The notes below the pieces were generated by a model that was given only the letters and a program-made list of their open reading frames with translations, was not told the DNA's origin and made no database searches. From the NCBI GenBank assembly GCA_964017185.1, contig OZ024878.1:14207351-14271350 (forward strand): a stretch of 64,000 bases of DNA, read 5' to 3'. The translations under genes were made by a program, and so were the position numbers. Positions 1 to 11,209 of the stretch are shown one piece after another. Source of the stretch: Rugalucina vietnamica (taxonomy: Eukaryota > Mollusca > Bivalvia > Lucinida > Lucinidae). Within the stretch, counting starts at the first letter, position 1. Every line of letters begins with the position of its first letter.

Positions 1-1440
1 CAATCTTCGTCATTTTTATGCAAGCAAAATGTGAAGGTGGATTGGTTAACTTTAGCCATGGTTATGTGACATAGCCTTACAGCTGGTGTGTAACAAGGCA
101 CTATAGGGCTAAACTTGTTGACGCTACATAAAAAATGAGCCTTGCAGATATGTCTATTGGCGTCAAGATTGGTGTCATCAAGGCTTTTGAGTGAGTGTGC
201 TATAGCTTATTCATACCATAATCCAGGGGATCGACAAAATGTTGGATTTTTGTGGGGTTGGCAAGATATCTTTATTTACTTCTATTATGTTAAAACTATT
301 GCGTTCTAAATTGTTATTTTCTACCGGAAACTACAAATGATGTTGTAAGGTTAGACCATCATGTGTTTCGTATTACACAGAACAGAAACTCTCATGTGTT
401 TGCTTAAATGTGACCGCTGAATAAATGTTGGCAAAATTTACTTTGTTAGTGAAATTATAAATGATTATATATGTAATTATACTGGACCGATGTGGTAAGA
501 CAGAGAGTGTCAGTGCTAAACGAGCGTTCTTCTCCATTGAGAGCAACATTAAGCGCGACTCCTTGAGGCTGTGTTCCTTTTTTGATTGGTTATACACCTT
601 ACATGCATTAAATGGTTATTGAAAGATGGATACTTGTATGAATTCTGCAAAACCCAACATAATTAGGTTGCTAATGATGATAATGCAGTCACTAATGTAG
701 TCACTACTTAATTCTAAACCAAGATACACAGTGGGGAGCGTGGTGACCTAGTTGTACAGGGTCGAGCACAGGAGTGAGAACTTGGTTGTTCAAAACTTTC
801 TTTACCGTGAATTTTCTACAAGTATACGGTCAAAAACAAAAACGGCAACAAAGGAACAATATTGTATCTACTCCATCTAACATCAAGTAAGAATCACTTT
901 AAAATAACCAGTAGCAAGCAACAATGGTGGTTATGGGACAGAAAAAACAACTTAATAGCTGCCCTCTTTATCACGAAAAGTTTTCATTTTGCGCATTTAC
1001 TGTCTGCGATACCGCAAGCTACATTTACTTTATTTAGACGGATACAGTTCTGTAGTTTAAATGCATAAGAAAAAAAACAGATCAGAACAGAACTCCGGTT
1101 TCCATGAAAATGTATAATATTAATGGGTGAAAGTACTATGGTCACTCTAACGCTTATATCTTTGATCGCATCTCCTTTGAACTACGGTATAAGCTGCCCT
1201 TGAGAACAAGACAAAACATGTTACACGTAAAATGGTGAATTTTTAAGTGTGGCCATTCTATAGCACTTTCAATATCTTATTTAAACTTCTGTAAGAAGTT
1301 CATGTCAGGGATGAAAATTCACATTACTGGCGTGTCTGGAAATATTGTTCAAGTAGGCTGGGCTGGGGCAGACCCTTCGTGTGTCTTACTCAGTCCACTG
1401 AGGTTCATATGGCAGTTTTTTTTGCTCCAATGTTTCTTTG
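1..1440. other. No recognisable feature
   Basis: AT-rich sequence. Short open frames lack coding character and no family motif was seen on either strand. No clear inverted or tandem structure was noticed. Confidence 0.5.
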
Positions 1441-1448
1441 TTTGTTTG

Positions 1449-1700
1449 AATTGATGCTCGGCGTCCCAGTCAACAGCTTTGGTCATGTCGGGACGTTGCC
1501 TTCATTTTATTGGACTTACATGTAGACCCAAAATTAAGACGTCATGACATCCAAAAATCACTTCAAATATAACCACCCAACTAAACCATTGAGACTTATA
1601 TGCATGAATGGCTTGACTTAACCACTTTTTCTGGACAGGCTCAGACCTGAGCGGTTAACCAGTAATCAGATGGTCAGTCAGTCAGTAGTTTCAGTTGTGT
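1449..1700 (-). repeat. Dispersed SINE-like repeat, 'GTCCCAGTCAACAGCT' family
   Basis: The block carries GCGTCCCAGTCAACAGCT, then GTCATGTCGGGACG, and ends in a GCTCAGACCTGAGCGGTTAA segment. The same ordered blocks recur at 42130-42470 and 42582-42860, and in part at 11095-11205 and 56043-56125. Full copies end in a GC-rich head (GGGCCCGCGCC on the minus strand) and have a TTTG/GAAT-type simple tail at the other end. This fits a short non-autonomous retroelement on the minus strand. This copy lacks the GC-rich head. Membership is seen directly; SINE identity is inferred. Confidence 0.6.
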
Positions 1701-1714
1701 TACCTGTGATCCTA

Positions 1715-2045
1715 AAAAGGTACACGTAGGCAATGGACAGGAAAAGGCGCAATCAGAAAGAAATTCACACTCCAAAAACCGAGGTGGGAAAAAAACTAAA
1801 TTGACAATTAGGCACTAATACTTAGAAAGGCTGTATCTGTGGTGTAGTTTTAGTTTTATTGTGAAAACATGGATGCATTTTATGAGCAAATCCACATAAA
1901 TACACAATTTTACATTGCTTCACAAACGTCCCAAGGTTGTATTTCTTTTGTGGTCCTACATGTTTTTGTTTTAGGTTTTGATGTCGATTTCTGAAGTCAC
2001 ACGGAGGTAGTTGTATGGCCACCTTTAGTGAAATGGCTGCTCACT
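1715..2045 (-). repeat. Dispersed repeat, 'CACTCCAAAAACCGAGGTGGG' family
   Basis: Contains AAAAGGCGCAATCAG followed by CCAAAAACCGAGGTGGGAAA, and further right GGCTGCTCACTCAG. The same sequence occurs at 8057-8360 (same strand) and on the opposite strand at 55240-55640 and 59515-59890, with fragments at 57130-57285 and 62105-62215. This copy is diverged in its middle third. No coding content was seen. Confidence 0.55.
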
Positions 2046-2111
2046 CAGCTAATATAATGTTCTTTAGAGCCTTCACTTTATGGTCCATTTGATACGTATG
2101 ATATATTATAC

Positions 2112-2243
2112 CAATCGTAGTAGACTGACGTCACAGCTTTACCATTAACATTATGAAGGAATTGAATGTATTTCACCAATCGCAACAAGCGAGTTATTCA
2201 GTTTTATAACAGTAAATCTGTGACGTGAGTCTACGATCATAAT
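2112..2243. mobile_element. Small palindromic MITE-like repeat
   Basis: GTAGACTGACGTCACAG at the left is mirrored by CTGTGACGTGAGTCTAC at the right, about 110 bp apart, flanked by AATCGTA and ATCATAA. The ~20-bp imperfect inverted repeat and short length suggest a MITE. No target duplication was identified with confidence. Confidence 0.4.
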
Positions 2244-2410
2244 AGAACTATACAATTATGTGAATACACAAATTTATATTTTAGCAGAATAGAACCGCAA
2301 TAGATAATTTTTATTCCATTCCTGTTACTGATTTAATCCTTTTCAGACTTACATGTAATTGTTATCAGGCGAGCGATTGTTGCCCTTTTGGCTCTCATTT
2401 CTTTCATTTT

Positions 2411-3160
2411 AGGACAGATATTCAGTAAATTTAATTTACTAATTGAAATAATTATGGGAGAAGAATGATTATCTGCTATAGATTATAAGTATTTAATTCT
2501 ATAGATAAAATACAAATTTGTAACGTACGTTACCATGCCATTACGTAAAATATGTTACCGTGACCATGAAGCATGGTCTGTAGTTGATTTTTGTGTGCTT
2601 TTAATACCTTTTTTTAGACCGGCCTCGGTAGCTCAGTACGTAGTGTGTCCGCTCCGAGATCGGGAGGTACCGGGTTCGATCCCCGGTCGCGACATACCAA
2701 AGATGTTAACAATGGTACTAGTTGCTCCCCGCCTGGCACTAGGATTTTCGGGGTAGGGCTAGGACTGGTCGCTCCGGTGTCAGTATAATGTGACTGAAGG
2801 TGGTATCAGGTAAAGTGTCTGGGATCTGATACCACAGTGAGGCAGCACTATAAAAGTGAGCATTGGGGTCCCTGTCACAACCAGGCACCTTCGTGATATG
2901 ACAGATAATGTTGAAAGCGACGTTAAACCCGAACAAACAAACAAACAAACAAACAAACAAACAATACCTTTTAGGACAGATATTCAATAAATTTAATTTC
3001 CTAATTGAATAACTGTGAGAGAAAAAAACGAAAATCTTCAATTAATCATTGAAGTATATGATTCTATAGTGAAAATACAAAACTGTGACATACGTTACCA
3101 TGACAATACGTAAAATATGTTACCATTATCATGAAGCATGCTCTGTAGTTGATTTTTTCA
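2411..3160. repeat. Direct ~190-bp duplication split by a SINE
   Basis: The segment from AGGACAGATATTCAGTAAAT (2411) to GAAGCATGGTCTGTAGTTGA (about 2588) recurs at 2973-3152 in the same orientation, with scattered substitutions. The SINE at 2613-2962 lies between the copies. This is a tandem duplication of about 190 bp with the SINE at or near the junction. Confidence 0.7.
2613..2962 (+). mobile_element. tRNA-derived SINE with (AAAC)n tail
   Basis: The tRNA-like head contains a box A (TAGCTCAGTACGTAG) and a box B (GGTTCGATCCC), the internal Pol III promoter pair. The body ends in GCGACGTTAAACCCG followed by an (AAAC)n tail. The element is flanked by a 10-bp target duplication, AATACCTTTT (2603-2612 and 2963-2972). 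A single tRNA gene is excluded by the ~270-bp body, tail and target duplication. The head-body-tail arrangement is that of a typical metazoan SINE; I do not name the family. Confidence 0.85.
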
Positions 3161-3169
3161 AGTTCGTTT

Positions 3170-4830
3170 AATTCCCATGGAAGTTTTATTTCAAAAACTG
3201 GGATGTTGTTCAGGAAAGGAAGTGTCTTTGTTCTGTTTCTGCTGGGACATGGTTATTTATGGGCATATTATTTAAATGGGGGTAGGGGAAGACAATCAGC
3301 ATCTGTGGAGTGATGGAAGGTCACAGAGAGCTCTACTATATGTCATTTTAAAGGGCAAGGACTGTAGATAACTATAATGGAAATTGTATTTTGGTATTTG
3401 GTCTAAGCTATATTCTATAAGAAACGAAACACGGTGAATATGCCAAATTATATGGGTTATTTACGTTACTTCTGTTGTACCAGTAGTCATGAAATCTAAA
3501 TACGAGGGATTATCAAAAATTACGTGGACTTTTCCCATAACTTGACAACGGTTCAGGCAAACATATTCAAATTTCAGCTGACAATAAACTTGCTTAACTC
3601 CACTAGATTCTGAAAGTTTGGTTAATCTAAAATGTTTTATTAGCTGTTGGTGATGGTTTTTTGTACCCCACCCTCTCCATCACGGAGCACGTCAGAAATG
3701 ACGTTAAGTTTGGCATTGAAGTATCGCATTTCTTTTGCGTTTTCTTCAAAACGGTTTTGCAGATCACAGCCAAACGTGCCATGTGTCTTAATGAATCCAT
3801 AATAAAACAATGTATGCTTGCTCAAAAATTACGGTGGACCGGTTGTGCACCTACGTTGTATTGCTTAGGCATACATGTTTGCCGTTTTCATAATGTTTAA
3901 GCGATGGCTGTATTTCATGCAACACATATCAACCGGCAATAATGTACAACGCCCATTTGAAACTAATCTTAATTTCTTATTTGCCAGTAAAACTTCAAGG
4001 TCCTTCGATAAAGCATTACAAATGAAACATTGCGTGCACGTTTGAACAAATAGGACCCAAATAAATATCGAAATTCATATCCGTCATTTAAAATGTTCTA
4101 TCGTCTAAATTATAATGTTAAAAGTCAGCATCCTTATGCCCAGTCCAAATTTATTCTCAAATCAAGGCAATACATTAAATTTTTTTTTATACATATTGGT
4201 AATTTTAACCATGCTCCAATAGTTAAACAATCTTTTAACATACTTTGAGCAGTAAAACTGTAAAAGTCAGTAGCCCTAAAGAGCACATTTTGTGGTTCAA
4301 AATCGGTGTTTTTGCGTCGACGTCACTGACGCCAGTCTGCTTTTGAATGAATCCACTATTACATTGAGTAAATTCAAATTCAAATATTTTATTGTTTCAC
4401 CTCAATAATGAGACATTCACAATTAATAAATACATATATGTATCAATCAAAATACATGTAACGCATGAACACGACAAGAAAATCGCACACAAACACACAT
4501 ACATTCTCCAGTCAAATGATTTAACATGAGCAAATGATGAAGTAACAAAAATACTAAATGACAAAATTTTGCGACGGCTCTTATGAGTATGCTTCTTTTG
4601 ATATTAGCCAACATGTCGTTTGCTAAAATTATCATTTTTCCATTATGATATATTCACACTTTACTAACTACAGCGACTGCCATAATCATTTCGAATGTAG
4701 GAATTGTACACATTTCCCATGAAACATGTACATATATAAAGCATATGCCATAAGTCAAAGATTACCTAGCATGTACACAGATCATACCGCAACAATTAGC
4801 TTTTCAAACAAGTGCGATGACTTAGCGTCT
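3170..4830. other. No supported gene
   Basis: AT-rich sequence. A stretch near 3500 (TACGAGGGATTATCAAAAAT) resembles a mariner-type terminus, but no matching second end or transposase was found. Short overlapping frames around 3640-3900 match nothing I recognise. Confidence 0.4.
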
Positions 4831-6070
4831 GTAGGGGACCGGAATGTCCGCGGCCCGGAATGTCCGCAAAAAAAATAAGTTGTTTTAAATATGTATAAAA
4901 ACATAAATAATCATTAAATAAGTCTATTAAATGCAAAAAATCGGAGAAATCATTTTCATAAAAGTGAAAAAAGAACTTAGAAAAAATTCCTTGCGGACAT
5001 TCCGGGACGCCTCAAAGGGCCCGAAATGTCCGCAGGCCCGAAATGTCCGTAAATGTTTTTTTCTCTTTAAACCGATAAAAATAGCCATCGATTATGCTTT
5101 ATTAGTGCGATGAAAGAAATAAATTATAAATATAATGACCATATGACCCACAAACCTCGAATGTCTGATTATACTAAAACATGTTTGACCGTTTGGTCAC
5201 AATTTCTTCCATGTTTACACAATTGTAATTCTGTCGTTCAAATTATTGCATTTCAACGGTAAACTTTAACTCTTGAGTGAGTTTACATGACATTATTCAT
5301 CGTAATTAACAGTTTTAATAGCTATAGTTTCAATAAAAAAATCTTGCCGACATCCCGGACCATTTAGAGCGCCCCGCAATGTCCGCAACATTTAAAATTT
5401 ATACTAAATGATGAAAACGGTTAATGATTAAAGAGCATGGCATATTATTGCGAAAGTTGAAGCAATTAATCATAAACTATTTGTAAATTATGGTCCACAG
5501 TGCCTATTATACAACAGATCCGATCACTTTGGTCCCCACTGATTTCTATTATTGATAACAAATACATTTTCTTTAAGATATGCTTTGCTTGTGTTTCAAC
5601 GAACAGTCGGAACCCTTTTTAGTTTACATCCTTGTAATTCTTACGTAACAAATGCATTTCAACCGGACATCTTCAATGAGTTTACATGACAATATTTATA
5701 GTTTTTAACAGATATAATAGGGATAGTTTCAATAAAAATGTTGCAGACATTCCGGTCCATTTTGGACGTCCTGCAATGTCCACAAAATTTAAAGTTTATT
5801 AAGATCTGATCACTTTGTTGTTATGTTATTTGAATACATCATCTTTAAGATATACATTTCTTGTGTTTCAATAGACAGTCGGGCCTTTTATATGTTCACA
5901 TGTCTTAATAAATAGTTATAAACGGTTTTAAATATTATTTACCAATATAAAATGTTGATGACATTTCGGGTCACCGGTTATAAATACTCGTAAATTTTCA
6001 GAGAATTCCATTCTTGTAACTTTTATTACGTTTGTTCGAGGCCAATCCAATATTAGTTTCTGTATACATA

Positions 6071-6882
6071 CACTTAGGGGCACTTCTAACGCAACACTTA
6101 CATTTTTGGACATAACTCAAAAATCGTTTAACTGATCTTCATGAAATTTTCAAGAAATTAAGTTCATCTATTTTTGTTCACTGTCTGTAATTTTCACAAA
6201 AATCGGTGGTCTATACTGCAATAAATTGGATGTTTATATAATATGACTGAAAAACAAAAAGTCACAAAATTCCGATTGAACTGATAACTAAATGCAAGTG
6301 ATTTGGATATCACAGCAGTGAAGTGTATCATAGTCAGTTAATATCCCGTGTGTCCCGAATGGAACTGGACGACACAGGGACACCTCCTCCTCATGGACAA
6401 AACATATTTATCAATTTCATATCAAACCCCTGTGGGATGTTTCTCCTCCTCCACAAGGATCTACTTCAGTTACTGCGAATTTCTTGATACAACACGGTGT
6501 TTCCGCATACGCCTGTTTTTAAACACATCCCAGAGATTTCTTTACGCTAAATTTCTTGGAATAAACACGTCATAATTTTTTTATTGCTTGGAAACTTATT
6601 TTCAAGCTCGCGGTGTTGGGGCTGGATATGATACTTTTCTGAGACGCCGCTGTGATACTATGAAATTCTTCAATGGAGTGGCTTTTTGCGACTTTTCATT
6701 GTTGAGTCTTGTTAGATAAACTAAATATTTTATAAGTTGTGGACAATCAATTTCAATGAAAAATACAGACAACACGCAAGCATAATTGATTTATATTTGC
6801 GGAAAATTTAAATAAATTTGGTGGTTTAATTGTTTAGAAATGATGGAAAATGTAAGTGTTGCGTTAGAAGTGCCCCTAAGTG
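6071..6882. mobile_element. TIR element with TA target duplication
   Basis: The left end CACTTAGGGGCACTTCTAAC is mirrored exactly at the right end (GTTAGAAGTGCCCCTAAGTG), extending to a ~35-bp TIR. TA dinucleotides flank it at 6069-6070 and 6883-6884. The inverted X copy at about 44730 has the uninterrupted sequence (CTGTATATTAAAACAACG), which is a paralogous empty site. TA duplication is typical of the Tc1/mariner group. No transposase was recognised in the 812 bp, so it is non-autonomous. Confidence 0.85.
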
Positions 6883-8056
6883 TATTAAAAACAACGTAAT
6901 TAGGGGGGGGGGGGGCGTTAGCATTACTTGAAGACTGTTTGAAATACTTTTAAATCATATACAATTTACTGAAAATGTTCCCATATTCACAAACATGGAA
7001 TTTGGGTATCGAAAACGTTACATGGGAAATAAGGGAAATTAAATGCTGAGTGTCTGCAAAACAAGTGTTTTATTTGTGTATTGAAAAGGTAAGCGGAATA
7101 GTTCTTAGTCCGTGCAATATCCGACTCTGTGTATTCGTAACAGGGGAATACCTGTCATTATTACACCTAATAAACAATCCAGGTACAATATCCCATATCA
7201 AATGCGTACCTAATCTAGGTGATTATGAGCTTATATGGTTCAAACGACCCGAGGCTATTTACAATTGAAGCATGTGCAATACGGGTGGGACTAGATTGCG
7301 AAAAGATGCTCTTTTTGCGGAAAGATGCGAAAAGAGGTATTTGAATGCCAAAGAGTCGTTTATGATGCATATGAAGCTATATACAAATAAGTTATTTCAG
7401 AGAGACGATAGTAGCAGCATGTCAAAATACAACTATAAGAATTTCTGAAACATTTTATTTCTTTTTAAAATGTCGACAAAAAGTGACAGGGTATCTTTAA
7501 TTACTAGGTGTGAATTATCACGGTAGGTGTTGGCTGGCACGCACGTGTATTGCCATATGACACTTTGGTTAATATACCCATTACTAAATGTACAAATAAA
7601 GATAATCGTCGATATCGTGATTTTTAAATAGAGGCAATACTACGGAAGCGTATACGTGCACCGTGTTGTTGCGTTAGTTGGCATCATCTCGACTTTGCGT
7701 TTGTCGATTTGTTTAGTTGATCTACCGAATCTCGACAAATTAATGTCTAGATGTCGAGTTAAAATGGCACAAATCGATATACTTTCATTCTGATAGGATT
7801 TAAAGTTGCAATAATCTTCTCGGATAATCGAATTGATTATGTTAATCGTCTAGAATTATCCTGTGAAACATAATCGTAGTGTTATCTTCATTTAAATGAT
7901 GCCACTTCTAGAGATTATTATGTCGAAATACACATTGTAACGAAACAGTTTGACATAAATTTCGCACCGATCAGAGGTATATGGCAATATGTATCTCGAC
8001 TTATTTAACTGATTTTATTAGTCGATATTAGTTAAGTCGTATAATAACATAATGAA

Positions 8057-8360
8057 AAAAAAGGTACAAGTAGGCAAAGATCAGGAAAAGGCGCAATCAG
8101 AAAAAGATTCCCACTCCAAAAACCGAGGTGGGAAAAAACCAAACTAACAATCAGGTACTTATACCATGAAACATATCGTAAGCCGAATGAGCAGCTATTT
8201 TCCCAATAGGTGGCCACTCAGTTACCTTAACTTAACTAAAAATATGAAAACATACATAAGGCGCCAACAGCACAAAAAATTTAAACACCAAGACATAAAA
8301 CAAAAAGAACCACTACAGAAGTATCGACTTGGAACGATCAGAAGGGCACCAGTAGATACC
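8057..8360 (-). repeat. Dispersed repeat, 'CCGAGGTGGG' family
   Basis: Matches the block at 1715-1800 and, on the opposite strand, 55380-55640. Shared landmarks are AAAGGCGCAATCAG, CACTCCAAAAACCGAGGTGG, CCCAATAGGTGGCCACTCAG and GTATCGACTTGGAACGATCA. It is a better preserved copy than the one at 1715. Confidence 0.7.
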
Positions 8361-8419
8361 TGTACGTCTCAGCTACGATCAGATGCAACTTTTTGTTGTT
8401 GAGTTTTGATCTGTTCCAT

Positions 8420-9240
8420 CCTATATTCTAATGAAACGTTTGTCCCGCTAAAGAGCATCATGTGAAATTTGATGGCTCTGGGTTTATTGGTTTCAGAAAT
8501 TTTGCATTTTTGTTGTAAATATTTTCTCTACGGATAGGACATTTCTGACAGAATTATTATTTCTATAATTCTGCATTGTCATTGGCGCTGGTATAATATT
8601 TTTCTTATGACAATTATCAGTTCTGAAGACTCCATCCCCAATGTGATTTTAAACTTCCAGAAGTATTTGACATCGTAGAATAATGAATGTCTTACGGACA
8701 GGACACTTTTTTGTTACATCGTCTTCATTAATTTGGTATATAAATTTCTATCCAGTGATAATAGTAATCCTAGCGACTGGTTATTTTAGGTATGTCAAAA
8801 TATTGTCTATAACCCATTGAAAGTAGTATTGGATGTAGCAGTCTGATTTATCAGGCAGGCCTTCATCACTTTAGAATCACATGTCAGCAGTTTTAGTAAT
8901 CATTGCATAACTCAAAAACAAATAATCGTGGCCCATTCAAATAAACGGCAGAATAAAGGGGATACGATTGTTTACTAGCTACAGACTATGTACATAAAGT
9001 GTCAGTTTTGATCCCCTTAAACATAAAAAGAAGCAATTTTCAAGTGAGACAGTATAACACCTGTTTTCGGGGGTAGTTTTTTTATTTAAACTTAAACTGT
9101 GACAAATAGCTTGTCCAACCAACATGAAATTTTTAGGCCAGGGAGAGATACTTGATTCTGACATCCTGCAATTCAACTTACTAGTTAGTGTTGAAGTATT
9201 TGTTACACAAGTGCATTACACTCGATAAAATAAAATTTTT
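8420..9240. other. Interior of element Z, nothing recognised
   Basis: AT-rich sequence between the dispersed repeat and the minisatellite. I see no coding similarity, tandem repeat or clear inverted structure. Confidence 0.4.
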
Positions 9241-9244
9241 CATC

Positions 9245-10035
9245 TGATCCTGGCTGACCCGTGTAGCATACAAAAACTGACAGTATGGTGTCGTTTGGTA
9301 CATCTCACATACAACAACTGACCGGCAGGTACCTGTAGCCTACCACAGTTGTCAGTAGGGTACCTGTAGTTTCCTGTAGCCTGCCGCAACCGAAAGTAGG
9401 ATACCGGTCAGTACCTTTAGCCTACCACAACTGATAGTAGGGTACCAACAGATACCTCTAGCCTATCACAACTACTAGAAAGGCTAGAGGTACCGGCCGG
9501 TATGCTTCAGTTGTGGTAGGCTACATGTACCTATTGGTATCCTACTATCAGTTGTGGTAGGCCACATATACCTTCCCCTGGCCGTTCGTCTCTCACTAAT
9601 GAGAAAGCCCATCATTACTTCTTGAATAGGTTCGTGTGTGTGTTTGTGAGTTCTTTGATGGCTGACTAGGCCAATTCTGGCTCTAAACTGTCGCTTGCAA
9701 GTAGAGCAAATCATTGTATCAGCATGTACCTACCGGTATCGTACTATCAGCTGTGGTAGGCTACAGTTACCTACCAATATATTTCTATCAATAATTATTG
9801 TGATAGGCTAGATGTACCTGTTGGTACCCTAAGGCTAAAGGTACTGACCGATATCCTACTTTCAGTTGTGGTAGGCTACAGGAAACTACAGGTACCCTAC
9901 TGTCAACTGTAGTAGGCTACAGGTATATACCGATACCCTTTTCTGGTAGTCTACATGTACCTGCCAGTCCGATACCTTATTTTCAGTTGTTGTATGCTAC
10001 AGGTATCTACTGGTGCCCTACTGGTATTATATCAT
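9245..10035. repeat. Inverted minisatellite, GGTAGGCTACAGGTACC words
   Basis: Left of about 9480 the repeats read as GGTACCTGTAGCCTACCACA; to the right they read as the complement (TGTGGTAGGCTACATGTACC). The block is therefore itself a foldback with arms of degenerate ~40-50-bp units. A unique spacer at about 9575-9720 interrupts the right side and carries a zinc-finger-like frame on the minus strand. Confidence 0.75.
9646..9714 (-). pseudogene. C2H2-like fragment of a non-LTR retrotransposon C-terminus
   Basis: The minus-strand frame beginning with ATG at 9714 contains C-x2-C-x12-H-x3-H with core FRARIGLVSHQRTH. This 'ARIGL-SH-RTH' zinc finger is, to my knowledge, typical of the extreme C-terminus of endonuclease/RT non-LTR retrotransposons of the type decayed at 48950-51480. 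The rest of that protein is absent, so it is probably a 3' scrap captured in the minisatellite. It could alternatively be a scrap of an unrelated zinc-finger protein. Confidence 0.5.
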
Positions 10036-10698
10036 TATACAACTTAACTTATATCGACTAATAAAATCAGTTGGGTAAGTCGAGAAGTATATTGCAATAT
10101 AACTCTGATCGGTGCGAAATTTATTTCAAACTGTTTTGTTACAATGTGTTATTTCGACATAATCATCTCTAGAAGATGCAGTATTTAAATAAAGATAACA
10201 CTATGATTATGTTTCACAAGCTAATTCTAGACGATTAACATAATCAATTCGATTATCCGAGAAGATTATTGCAACTTTAAATCCTATCAGAATGAATGTA
10301 TATCGATTTGTGTCATTTTAACTCGACATCTAGACATTAATATGTCGAAATATGGTAGATCAACTAAAAACATCGACAAACGCAAAGTCGAGATGATGCA
10401 AACTAACGCAACAACACGGTGCACATATACGCTTCCGTACAATACTATGATTTTACTTTAAATACATGGAAAAGATGGAATTCACGCAAATTTTGTCTCG
10501 ATTTAATAGTAAAATGCCTCTCTTCGCATCTTTTTGCCTCTTTTCCCGCAAAAGCCTCTTCTCGCTTTCTAGACCTACCGCCCAATACGGAATATAGACA
10601 TTATGCATGTAAAGCGGTCGATGTAAATAAATTCACTTGTGAAATTTCATTAAGAGCACAAATTGGCATTTTCGCACCAAGTTAGTCGGAAGATTTGT

Positions 10699-11050
10699 AG
10701 CTCCATCACGGCATGACTTAAAAATGATGATTAGGCACCACAAACACACACACAAACACGCACACACACAAACTGGTGCGGTATTGTTTCACCAGTCTGA
10801 ACCATTATGCCGAGGAATCATATAACATGGGCACGGCAACGTTATAGCGACGCAGTATCTTCATCACGGCATGACTGAAAATAGTTGACCTAGACGTTAA
10901 CCAATATGCTAAGTTTATTTTATACATATGAAACAAACATGCGTGGCATAAGACGTCCAAATGTCAATTAACCATAATAAACATGTGCATAGCGACGATA
11001 GCGATCCATTATCGTCATCACGACATGACTGAAAATAGTTGACTGACAAT
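10699..11050. repeat. Three-copy ~155-bp degenerate tandem repeat
   Basis: The phrase TCATCACGGCATGACTGAAA recurs in diverged form at about 10699, 10859 and 11013 (spacings about 160 and 154). A CA-rich tract (10740-10770) lies in the first unit. Confidence 0.6.
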
Positions 11051-11094
11051 AAGTTAAGTATATTTTATTTCTGATGCTTATATGTTTTAATGGA

Positions 11095-11205
11095 ATTGCC
11101 ATAACCACTTTTCCTGGGTAGGCTCAGACATTCTGGGTAGTTAACCCGTAATCATATGGTCAGCCTAGCAATTTCTCACGGCCGGAATTGGCGCGGGCCC
11201 ATATT
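11095..11205 (-). repeat. Fragment of the SINE-like 'GTCCCAGTCAACAGCT' family
   Basis: Carries only the head half: CCACTTTTCCTGGGTAGGCTC, GGTTAACCCGTAATCA and the GC-rich terminus AATTGGCGCGGGCCC, as in the copies at 42350-42460. Confidence 0.6.
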
Positions 11206-11209
11206 TCCA

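Larger units (their letters stand above)
7641..10439. mobile_element. Element Z, foldback with ~395-bp TIRs
   Basis: The arm 7641-8037 (starting TACGGAAGCGTATACGTGCA) is mirrored at 10047-10439 with a few substitutions and small gaps. The arms are dotted with TCGAC/GTCGA words. CAATAC flanks both ends (7635-7640 and 10440-10445); the Y-related sequence at about 46503 gives a plausible undisrupted site. The interior holds a dispersed repeat (8057-8360), unassigned sequence and a minisatellite block (9245-10035). No transposase was seen. Confidence 0.8.
7285..10582. mobile_element. Element Y, foldback with GCGAAAAGATGC words
   Basis: The left end reads GTGGGACTAGATTGCGAAAA and the right end is an imperfect mirror (TCGCTTTCTAGACCTACCGC). 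Both termini are built from variants of GCGAAAAGATGC / GCATCTTTTTGC. An 8-bp direct repeat CAATACGG flanks it (7277-7284 and 10583-10590), and X homology resumes immediately after. Element Z is nested inside. The inner sequence (7488-7640 plus 10440-10515) has a diverged relative at 46375-46560. The 8-bp duplication is compatible with hAT-type integration, but superfamily is not proven. Confidence 0.75.
4835..10682 (+). mobile_element. Element X, left copy (GGAATGTCCGC words), interrupted
   Basis: Begins near GTAGGGGACCGGAATG and ends near GGCATTTTCGCACCAA. A second copy lies inverted at 44238-46370, and the two align along their length once insertions are removed. The outer 0.6 kb and a block near 5750 are rich in the word GGAATGTCCGC and its complement, including palindromic arrangements. 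The left copy is interrupted by a TA-flanked element (6071-6882) and by nested elements at 7285-10582. No transposase was seen, so it is probably non-autonomous. The exact termini are inferred from where the two copies stop matching. Confidence 0.7.

Noticed and set aside
2618..2695. tRNA gene
   Set aside because: Boxes A and B are present, but the sequence continues into a SINE body and (AAAC)n tail with a target duplication.
3495..3860. Mariner-like element
   Set aside because: TACGAGGGATTATCAAAAAT resembles a mariner terminus, but I found no mirrored end and no transposase residues. The minus-strand frame matches nothing I know.
7277..10590. A single 3.3-kb element with CAATAC duplications
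   Set aside because: Homology of the segments outside 7641-10439 to 46375-46560, and different flanking 8-mers, require two nested elements.
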